Of a stretch of DNA of 64,000 bases, positions 9,996 to 19,400 are shown piece by piece. A program made the position numbers and the translations under genes. The notes under the pieces were generated by a model. That model was not told the origin of the DNA and made no database searches. It saw nothing but the letters and a program-made list of their open reading frames with translations. The stretch is from Phytophthora sp. 'mugwort' (Eukaryota > Oomycota > Peronosporomycetes > Peronosporales > Peronosporaceae), in assembly GCA_033558025.1 (NCBI GenBank), contig JAUCEF010000018.1:2976001-3040000 (forward strand). The letters run 5' to 3'. Every line of letters starts with the position of its first letter. The first letter of the stretch is position 1.

Positions 9996-10658
9996 CGCCT
10001 GAAGTTTTTCACTGGCGTGCGTGCGGTGGCCTGCTCGTGAGCATCAAATGGATACCGTGGGTTGGAGCAACCATCCGAAATGCTACGCCGCTACATCCTT
10101 CGTAGAAGCCAGGCAAATCGTGATGGTCGCATCCAGACCTATCACCATTGTTCGTCATAGAGGTCCTCAAGCCGCTGAATGGGAATGGGGAGGAGCTCGT
10201 TCACTGCTCTGAGCGCAAAACTGAGCACTTTCTAACCCATGACTTCAAACTATAATTATTGTTGTAGAATAAACCGCGTTTTAGCCTATTGGTAGGAGTT
10301 TCGACCAGTTATTGTATAGCAGGCGACTGGTCCAACGTACCCTGCAACTTCAACGTGCATGATCCAGCCCGTAGATTGGTAGGTATCCGCTACTTTTGGC
10401 TACGGAAAGTCTTAAATATAGCGGCGTGCTTATAGAAACTATAGCACAGCATAACCTAGCGAGCGTGAGTCCATCGGAGTCACTTCCAAACTAGAAGCCC
10501 AGGCCCTTCGTCTAAGCGACGGAACGAGAAGTTCTAGCAGGGAGCGACATAGCGCTTTCCTGTAGTGAGTTTTGTCGTTATTAGCCGTTTCGAAGTCCAA
10601 GCTTTGGCTAACGGGCGAGCAGGCGCCTAGGCCTACTGGGGGACAGGGCCAGCCAGTC

Positions 10659-12560
10659 ATGGTGGCGATCTCAGCGCGTCGCAGCGAAGACACGAGCCCC
10701 ACGACGTCCAAGAAGCTGTCGCGGCATCTTCTGCACCTCGTCAGCCGCGCACAGATGAGTCCGAGGGAAGCAGCGCGTGAACCGCATGGCCCTTCACGCT
10801 CCATCTGGCGCCAGGCGCTGCTCTGGCCCTCCAGTCCTGCAATACTCAAGAAGAACGCCCGGGTTGCAGCTCTAGAGAGGAGTCGTACAGCTCCTAGCAA
10901 TCAGAACGAGCTCCAGTCATGTGTCAGTAGTAGTGAGGTACTACAAGTTACAGGCGACAGAACCGCTGTAGCTTGTAAGCAGGAGCAGCAGCGTGACCAG
11001 CCACAGGACGAAGAAATCAGTGGACTTCCAGCAGAAAACAGCTCGGGGAAAGCGAGCACGGATGAAGACAACAACCTCCATGATCTGAGCAGCTCGGTCA
11101 AGAAACTCGCGCTTTCTGGTCTCCGACCTACTACAAAAGGCAGTGCTATCCACCCGGCGACATTGGCATCGCCCTTGAAAGTATTGCAAGCATCATTGCC
11201 TGAGTCCTCGCTGAGCATTGTCAAGCGCGCATCGCTCTTTCAGGAACTTCGTGAGTTTTGTGCTAATGGTGACGTTCACATCACTATGTTTCCGGATTAT
11301 TTCAGCGTTGAAGAGAAGCGTATGGTCCAGGCAGTAGCTCTGGATCTACAGTTGGGCTGTCAAGTTGGCGAGAAGAACATTGCAGTGTACAAACTCCTCG
11401 GTAATCACCCGCAACAACATCGATCGCAGCGTTCGAGTCCCCCTCCTTCCGTGAATGGAGTAAACAACAACAATGTGGTCGATGACGTCTATGTGGATGT
11501 TCATGAGCTGGCTCAGCACGGCAAAGACGGTTTTATCGCAAAGCTGCGACTGCGTCGTCTGAGCTCTGGAAGTGGTGTTCGTCGCAATATGCTCTGGGAC
11601 GTCGCAGAATTGAGCTCCACAGCTGATGGTATGGCTGACCCCATGAGTGAAGGTGAAGGAGGCGTGTATGCAGTCCAGTGTCGCTCCAGTGGTCAGAAGC
11701 TGGCACTTTTCAAGCCTGTTGAAGAGGAAAAGTTCGTACGCGAAGGACTGATCGCCGGCGAAGGAGCTGTTCGAGAGGAGGCAGCTTACGTGCTTGATTC
11801 ACGCAGCAACGGGTTCAGTGGGGTGCCACCCACGGCTGTTGCACGACTCCGGCTCACGACTGTGGGGCGAGCAAAGCAAGGGGCGGTCCAGCGCTTCATG
11901 TCGAGCAGCATCGGTAGCATGGAGAGCTTCGGGATGCCCTTTGACCTCGAAAAAGCTCGCGAGTTTGTACCAGTAGAACAGGTTCACCGCATTGCGCTAC
12001 TTGACGTCCGTGTGTTCAACACGGATCGTCACCCAGGCAACATTCTACTCATCGGTGAAAAGAAGCCGTACACTATGGTGCCCATCGACCACGGCTGCAT
12101 CCTCCCAAGCTGGTTCCATCTGTCCGAAGCGCGTTTCGACTGGCTCGAGTACCCGCAAAGCCGTGAGCCGTTCTCGTCCGCTGCTTTGCAGTACATCGAA
12201 GCTCTGGACGTCGAGAGAGACGCTAAGACTTTGCGCACGCTGGGCATCCGCGAGGAGTGCGTGACCACGCTCAAGATCTGCACACTCTTCTTGAAACTGG
12301 CAGCCGCACAAGGCAAGACGCTGTTCTGGATGGGGAACTTTATGGCACGCGACGGATGCTTCCAGCAGCCATCGCGTCTGGAGCTCGCCGTCCAGAACGC
12401 GTGCGCACGTGCCGGCATCCCATATACGTTCAAGCCAAACGAGTTTGATGAGCAGCGTGGCGAGGTCGAACTGGGCGTGCTAAGTCGCCGCCCACCCAAC
12501 GAGTTTTTCCTCGCGCTGGAGCATTTGCTGCTTGCGGCGATTTCCAGTGACGAGTCCTAA
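10659..12560 (+). CDS. PI3/4-kinase-like protein (PI4K type-II/gamma-like)
   Basis: Single exon, 633 residues from the ATG at 10659. The N-terminal 200 residues are low-complexity and Ser/Arg-rich. The kinase-like domain spans about 325-610: glycine-rich GEGGVYAVQ, a Lys in LALFKPVEEEKF, REEAAYVLD, GVPPTAVARL, catalytic DVRVFNTDRHPGNILL with Asp and Asn in place, VPIDHGCILP as the metal-binding DFG equivalent, and WLEYPQSREPFS. These resemble plant type-II gamma PI4K-like proteins, some of which were reported to act on proteins rather than lipids, so the substrate stays open. Catalytic residues are present. No ubiquitin-like domain is evident, unlike several plant members. Confidence 0.85.
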   Translation: MVAISARRSEDTSPTTSKKLSRHLLHLVSRAQMSPREAAREPHGPSRSIWRQALLWPSSPAILKKNARVAALERSRTAPSNQNELQSCVSSSEVLQVTGDRTAVACKQEQQRDQPQDEEISGLPAENSSGKASTDEDNNLHDLSSSVKKLALSGLRPTTKGSAIHPATLASPLKVLQASLPESSLSIVKRASLFQELREFCANGDVHITMFPDYFSVEEKRMVQAVALDLQLGCQVGEKNIAVYKLLGNHPQQHRSQRSSPPPSVNGVNNNNVVDDVYVDVHELAQHGKDGFIAKLRLRRLSSGSGVRRNMLWDVAELSSTADGMADPMSEGEGGVYAVQCRSSGQKLALFKPVEEEKFVREGLIAGEGAVREEAAYVLDSRSNGFSGVPPTAVARLRLTTVGRAKQGAVQRFMSSSIGSMESFGMPFDLEKAREFVPVEQVHRIALLDVRVFNTDRHPGNILLIGEKKPYTMVPIDHGCILPSWFHLSEARFDWLEYPQSREPFSSAALQYIEALDVERDAKTLRTLGIREECVTTLKICTLFLKLAAAQGKTLFWMGNFMARDGCFQQPSRLELAVQNACARAGIPYTFKPNEFDEQRGEVELGVLSRRPPNEFFLALEHLLLAAISSDES

Positions 12561-12720
12561 GCTTCACGCATAGCGGAGCACGTATATTATCATACCACTC
12601 ACAAAGTCAGTAAATTCTAGTTAGCACGTCATATCTCGCATCTTACAGCTCTAAATTCGGATGCAAATTCGGATATGGCTACATTTGGAGCGTTTTGACT
12701 GGCTGAAGAGCTCATATACC

Positions 12721-13569
12721 ATGACAGACGCACGCGCCTCCTTCTCGTCGGACGAGGCCGACTGGCGAGCATGCGTGGAGTACGAGACCAAGCGCGTGGT
12801 CGTGGGTGACCTGGAGGTGCAAGTGTTCCAGATGGAGGAGCTTCCTGTAGCCGCGTCGCTCTTCATGCTAGCCGAGATGGACGCCAACGTGACCGAGATC
12901 TCAGGCACGCGTCTCTGGACAGGCTCGCATTTCCTCTCGCGGGTACGACACTTTCTGCAATTATATTACTGCAATCTAGCGTAGAGACTGATAGCGACGC
13001 GTTTGTAGTATCTGTGGCGTCATCCGGAGCTCGTGCAGGGCAAGCGCGTGCTGGAGCTAGGAGCCGGTACTGGCATCTGCAGCATCGTGTCGTCCAAGCT
13101 GGGAGCTCTCAAGTGTCTGGCTACCGACGGTGACGAAGCAGTTGTAGAGCTGCTGGTTAAGAACGTTAAGGTGAATGAGGTGCAAGATGTCGTGACTGCT
13201 CGCTCGCTGTTTTGGGGCGACGAGCCATCGACGCAGACGCTGCTCAAGGAATTTCCCAGCGCTCTGACGGATGTTGACGTTGTATTGGCTGGTGATGTGC
13301 TCTACAAGAGCGAGTTATTGTCGCTGCTTTTTGCCACTGTGGCGCGGGTGTTGACCTCGAACGATGATGTCGAGCGAGCCTTCTTGCTGTGCCATATTCC
13401 TCGCGCCGACGTGACGCATGACCTTGTGCAGAAGCGGATTGTTGACGCAGGCCTCAGATTCGAGGAGGTTAAACTACCTGCCGAAGATGTCGCGGAGGCT
13501 GCTGCTAAGCTGGAGGAGTGTCCTATCGAGGATGTAGAGCGTGCTAAGCTGTACTATATCACCAAGTAG
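12721..13569 (+). CDS. METTL21-type (Methyltransf_16) protein-lysine methyltransferase-like
   Basis: Two exons, 12721-12942 and 13009-13569, with a 66-nt GT-AG intron; 260 residues. The ATG at 12721 gives MTDARASFSS; an in-frame ATG at 12661 would add 20 residues. The first exon has the family's N-terminal pattern leading to ISGTRLWTGSHFLSR, where family members usually have (G)..vW.....la. The second opens with YLWRHPELVQGKRVLELGAGTG, the SAM-binding motif I at about 88-96. Further along are ATDGDEAVVELLVKNV (acidic loop), DVVLAGDVLYK (post-motif III) and RAFLLCHIPR. The family mainly methylates lysines in translation factors and chaperones; the target here cannot be read. It reads convergently with the GNL1 gene, 106 bp away. 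Confidence 0.85.
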
Positions 13570-13675
13570 CCTGTAGACAGTAGAGTTTTATAGCAGAATA
13601 GATGGGAAATGTTCGAAACTTGGTCTATTTTGTAGGGTTTGCTAGTGTGAATAGCTTGAATTGCTTCAGCAAATC

Positions 13676-16223
13676 TTACTCGTCGTCGTTATCTTCATCA
13701 CTCGAGTCTGAGTCGAGCAGACTGAACGCGTTGATAGGCACAGACTGCTGGTTCTTCTTCCGCTCAACTTGTGCTGTAGATTCCTCCTCATCAGAGCTGT
13801 CTTCCTCATTATCAGCCTCGATATCACTTTCTTCGTTCTTGAGCGAACCATCTTCTTGCTCACAGTATTTCGCGATACTAGTTGGCGTGATATCCTTGCC
13901 AGCGTAGTCAGGTGGAAGGAAGAACAGCGGCAAAATGCCATCCACCGTGTCACGTACCAACTCCGAGCCAGCACGCTGGTGATCAGGTCTACCACGGCGG
14001 TCTGTGCGGTAACCGCGCTTCTCCGCGTACGCTTCACACAACGTCCACGGTGTCCATTCCTGGGTAACAAAATACAATTCGTTAGAACTAACTAATATTT
14101 AACAAGCTTTGGGATGCATATTTACGTACCAGTTCCTCCTCTAAGTCGTCAAAAAGCTGCGTACGAGGCTTCAAGTCTAAGACTTTTTCCAACACAACGT
14201 GCTCTGCCAGGAAGCGGACAGCTGAATATGGCTCCCGAATCTAACGAGATCACAAATACCAAAAGAGCTACAAAGTCAGAGAACTGCCGCAAAGTAACAT
14301 CACTAAAGCTGCTTTACCTGTGAGTACGGGTACAGTCCACTGAGCTCTTGTAGATACTTCGGGACACCAGCAAACGGGAACACGAGACCAGGACAATCAC
14401 AAATGCAGATCTCTGGCGAAATCATGATCGTCTGAAGTCGTTTCGTGTGTCCAGGTGTATGGGATACACTCACGATCTTCTTGCCCGCCAATGCGTTCAA
14501 CACGCTAGACTTGCCCACGTTCGGATGGCCGATGAGTCCGATTGTCACCTTGGGTGTATTGGCCTGGCCAACAGCTCCTGCACTACCAGGCACTGAGGGG
14601 TCCGTCGACGCTGCAGCCACCGCCGACTGCAGACGGAACTTGAAGTGGCCCTTAAGTTCGGCATGTTCCTCGCGGTCACATCGAGCGCACAGCAAATAGC
14701 CCCGAGCAATGGCGTCTGCTTCGTTCTTAACCTTCGCATCAGCGCTACTTGGCCGTCCACCAGTCGCACACGACATGCAAGCGACAATGGCATCGTCGCA
14801 TCCACAGTGCTGGCATTCATATACCGTGGGCAGACCGGCGTCACCAGCATCATTCCGAACACCACGGATTTTCTGCTTACGCCTACTACGCCGCTTGCCG
14901 ATCGTCTTCTTTTTCTCCTGCACCGCATTAAACTGCGCCTGCAAGCTCTCCTGCTCCGTCAAGCTCGCGTTCAACTCCTCTGCAAGGTGCTGGGCTTCTG
15001 TAATATCAATTCCACAAGCCACAAGGATATCCACTGCACCCGTAATTGCTGATGCGTCTCCCACCTCCAGTTTCTTGCTGTGTATGCAATAGAAACACAA
15101 CAAAAGCGTGTTAAAGCTGTAACTTCGCGTGTGTTAGCCGTCTCAATATTGATCCCTTACCTGAGCACGCGGCGACGGGTGCTGACGTCGTTATCTCCAT
15201 GCACAGCGTTTGAACGAGATGAAAAGTACACAAGCTGTGCGAGCGGGAATTGTCCGGCCAAGTAGTGCTTCCAGAGCTGCACCACCTCAGTTGGGATCAG
15301 ATCAACCTTGTTGAGCACCACTACCATGGGTTTCTTCAGCTCAGTCGTAACGAGATCGTACACAGATGCTGGGATGTGTAGCAGCGGGTTGCGCACATCA
15401 GCGACGACCACAACATGCGTAGCTCGCTCCGTGACACGCCACAGTTCACGCCAGACCTCGAGATTATGCTCAAAGTGGTTCAAGTGCTCGTTGTCGTACT
15501 TGTCATGAATCTTGGTAAGCCACTGGTCGAACATGAGACTCTCGTTGTTGTCCACTGTATTCAACATGACGCCAGGCATCACTCAAGTCAGTACAAGATC
15601 CAAATACAAGCGCTGACGAGACCGTACAACAAACCTTTCTCCTTGGACATGCTGTACGTCCACTTGGGTCTCTTGGGATGATCCAAAATCGGGTCTCGTT
15701 CGCTCACTGTAGCGAGCAGCGGTGTCTCTCTCTTCGCCAGATCCAGCGGGCGTTGACCCTCCATGAGTCTCAGCTGTATCTGCTCCTTGGTCTCCTTCAC
15801 GAAGAAGCTGGAGAGCTCCTTGCCCACCGCGTCCTTGTTGTTCTTGCCCAGCGCCACCGTGAGCTTCAGCCGCGAGCTTAGATCATTGTCCAGATCATTG
15901 TTGCGCGCAAAAAAGTCTGGCTGGGCGCGGAACGCCTCGACCTCGGCGTCTTCTTCCTGCTCCTCGTCTACAAGAGCAGGCTTGTCGGCATAGAATTCCT
16001 CGTACTGCGCGTGCTGCAGGTCCAGCGCTGCCTCCTCGTCCCGACGCGAGGCCAGACGCTGCTTGCGTGCACGTAGCTGCTGCTTCTTCTGCTTGCCGCT
16101 GAAGCTAGCAGACATCGAGGTCTTGGCGCGCTCCTTGCGCTGCTGCTTGAGTGTGTCCAGCTCCTCGCGGCGGCGCGCCAGCAGCGCAGCCTCGCGCTTA
16201 GTCTGCTCCACCTCCATTTCCAT
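13676..16223 (-). CDS. GNL1-like circularly permuted GTPase (YlqF/YawG family)
   Basis: Five exons: 16223-15635, 15581-15161, 15077-14318, 14240-14130 and 14059-13676; introns 53-83 nt; 754 residues. The N-terminus has the basic FSGKQKKQQLRARKQR patch seen in GNL1. GTPase motifs come in permuted order: NKVD (G4, about 284), then GHPNVGKSS (G1, about 519), then DCPG (G3, about 566), followed by SGLYPYSQIREPYSAVRFLAEH and WTPWTLCEAYAEKRGYRT, both typical of GNL1. A Cys-rich insert between G4 and G1 (CxHCGCDDAIVACMSC and LLCARCDREEHA) may bind zinc and is unusual. The C-terminus is acidic. Relatives act in ribosome assembly. The translation start at 16223 is a choice; the frame is open a little further but without ATG. 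Confidence 0.88.
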
Positions 16224-16253
16224 CAAGTTAATTGATAAGTGCCTCTTTTGACC

Positions 16254-16268
16254 AGCCAAAAATGAGGA
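16254..16268 (-). promoter_or_regulatory. Possible oomycete initiator upstream of the GNL1-like gene
   Basis: On the minus strand TCCTCATTTTTGGCT lies about 35 nt upstream of the chosen ATG. It resembles the oomycete initiator (TCATT-like, followed by T-rich bases). Assigned by motif and distance only. Confidence 0.35.
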
Positions 16269-16481
16269 TGGTACATGTCACTGAAACGAGATCCTCGATA
16301 GAGGGACGGAAGCCATTTCGGAAGACAGTATGCGTCGCTTCAAGATCGCAATTACCAAGAGGCGACTCTAGTCTCGGATAGACGGCGGTAACACAAGAGC
16401 ACGGCGTGTAGTGGTCGGAGTTAGAATAGTTGAAGGACCTGTGGGATTTAACGGCGGTCAAGGGAGGAAGACGACGGCAAG

Positions 16482-19400
16482 ATGCAGCTGCGCCACCTGA
16501 CGTCGCTGCTGCAAGCGACGGAGGGTATGAGTAAGGTCACTGCCATCGCCTTCTCACCGAACAACCGCAGACTTGCCGTGGTAACGGTGGACCGCGTCGT
16601 GCACTTATTTGACGCACAGACTGGCGAGCGTAAGGATAAATTTTCCACGAAACCGGCCGATAAAGGCGACAAGAACTACATCGTGCGTGCACTTGAGTTC
16701 TCGCCGGATTCATCGAAGCTTGCGGTAGCACAGAGCGATGCCATTGTATTTGTGTACAAGATAGGCTTAGAGTGGGGTGATAAGAAGAGTATTTGCAACA
16801 AGTTCCCGCAACCCAGCTCCGTGACGGCTCTTACATGGCCAAGCACGCACCCGAACGAGATCGTCTTCGGTCTGGCAGACGGAAAGGTCAAGGTCGGTCA
16901 GTTGCGCAGCAACAAGCCCGCGACGCTCTACGCATCCGGATCGTACGTGTCCCGTGTGTGTAGTAACCCGGAAGGCACGGCGATCCTATCGTCGCACTAT
17001 GACGGAGCCATTTACCGCTTTGTCTTCGACGACGTGACTGGTGGTCCAACGCACGCTAAGCTTGTGGTGCACTCGTGCGTGCCATACGCACTCTCGTGGG
17101 GTGAGAGCATCGTAGCTGCGGGAAATGATCGTCGAGTATCATTCTACGACAAAGACGGCGTCCAGCTGCGCACATTTGACTATTCGGGGGATGAAAAATG
17201 CGGTGAGTTCACATGCAGTGTCTTCAACCCGACTGGCGAGTCGGTAGTCGTGGGCAACTTCGACTCGTTCTACACATTCAACTTCCAGCACAAGACCGAG
17301 TCCTGGGAACTCGTGGGCTCCAAGAGTATCCCCAATCTGTACTCAGTTACTGCTTTAGCATGGAAGCACGACGGCAGTCGTCTAGCTGTCGGCTCTGTCT
17401 GCGGCGCACTGGATCTGTACGACGCCTGCGTGCGTCGTTATCGCTACAAGGGCAAGTTCGAGTTCACCTATGTGTCGCTAAGTCAAGTGATCGTCAAGCG
17501 ACTCGCTACCGGGGCCCGCATTGTGGTGCGTTCCGCTTTTGGCTGTGAGATCACTAAGTTGAACGTGTTTCAAGACAGATTTCTCGTGGGGAACACAACC
17601 AACACGCTCCTTGTTGGAGATCTTGACACTGCACGTATCAGTGAGGTGCAGTGGCAATCTACCGGCGCTGAGAAATACATGCTGGACAATGAGAGCGTCT
17701 GCATTGTGTACCAGGCTGGCGAGTTGTCCCTGCTCGAATACGGACAAAACGAGCTGTTGGGGTCGGTGAGGACGGAACATCTCAACACGCACTTGCTCAG
17801 TGTGCGTATTAACGAGCGCCCTCCACTCGCGGTACCACAAGACGGTGGCGACCCGATGCCACCCCCAGAGAACAAGAAGATTGCGTATCTACTGGACCTA
17901 CAAACGATCTGCATCACGGATCTCCACGCTCGTGCTGCCTCGACGGTTAATCACGACTCTCGTGTGGATTGGTTGGAGCTCAACTCACGCGGGACGTTGC
18001 TTCTGTTCCGCGATAAGCGTCGCCAACTCCATCTCTTTGACCTCGACAGCCAGAAGCGCAGTACGCTGCTCAATTACTGCAACTACGTGCAATGGGTGCC
18101 GGAGTCGGACGTGGTTGTCGCCCAGAATCGTAACAACCTGTCTGTCTGGTACAATATCCGTTCACCCGACAAGGCGACAATTTACCAGATCAAAGGAGAC
18201 GTTGAGCAGATTGAGCGTGGCAATGGACGTACCGAAGTGATCGTGGATGAAGGCATGAATACTGCGTCGTATCAGCTAGACGAGTCGCTGATTGCGTTCG
18301 GCGCGGCAGTGGACGACGGACAACTGGTTAAGGCAATGTCCATCCTTGAGCCACTGGAATTGACACCTGAGACTGAGGCGATGTGGAGTCAATTGAGTCA
18401 CGAAGCGTTGGCACAGAACGACCACCGCATTGCCGAACGTTGTGCTGCTGCTCTTGGAGACGTCGCACGCTCGCGGTATTTACGAAAGCTCAACAAGTTG
18501 GACTGGCAGGAGAAGGACCGTCTCAATGGGCTGGCTCACTGGAAAGTCCGAGCGCGTCTTGCCATTCTCAAGAATGATTACCGGAGTGCAGAGCACTTGC
18601 TGCTGGCCCAGGGCCAAGTGGACGAAGCGATTGAAATGTACCAGCATTTGCACAAATGGGAAGATGCCATCCGTGTAGCTGACGCGAAGAACCACGCCGG
18701 ATGTGAACAGATGAAGCGAAGTTACTATGATTACCTTGTCGAGTCTCGACAAGAGGAGAAGGCTGCTGCAGTTAAAGTCAAGGACGGTGACTACGCAAGT
18801 GCAGTGAGTCTTTACCTCAAGGGTGGACTACCAGCAAAAGCTGCTCAATTATTGAACCAGAGAAACCTTGGACGCGACCACAAGCAACTCTTGGAGACAG
18901 TCGCTGACGCACTGTATGCCGCTGGTATGTTTGAGAAGGCAGGCGACCAGTTTGAGAAGATGGAGCAAGAGAGTCGTGCGCTCGCTGCCTTCATCAAGGC
19001 TAATGCCTACCGTAAAGCTGTTGAACTGTCGCGAAAGCATTTTCCGGATAAAGTGTTGCGTCTCGAGGAGGCTTGGGGGGACTATTTGGCATCACAAAAG
19101 CAAATGGATATGGCTATCAACCACTACATTGAAGGTAACGTGCCTACCAAGGCGGTGGAAGCGGCATTAAATTCACGTCAGTGGGCCAAGGCCAGTCAGC
19201 TCGTGGAGACGCTGGAGGACGATGTCTCGCTGCCATATTATCGTCGACTTGCACGCCATTATCAGGACGCGGGCAATTTAGAGCAAGCTGAGCGATGCTT
19301 CATCAAGGCCGATGCTGCTCGTGACGCTGTCGAGATGTACACACGTGCCAACAAATGGGATGCTGCATACCAGGTTGCACTCAATCACTTGGACAAATAC

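Larger units (their letters stand above)
9458..10658. other. 1.2-kb spacer between divergent genes
   Basis: This lies between the ATG of the UVRAG-like gene (minus) and the chosen ATG of the PI4K-like gene (plus). Short frames here lack protein character. It holds the two GGCAA dyads annotated separately and a TATA-like TTAAATATA near 10413. The plus-strand frame of the PI4K gene stays open back to about 10572 but has no ATG there. Confidence 0.5.
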
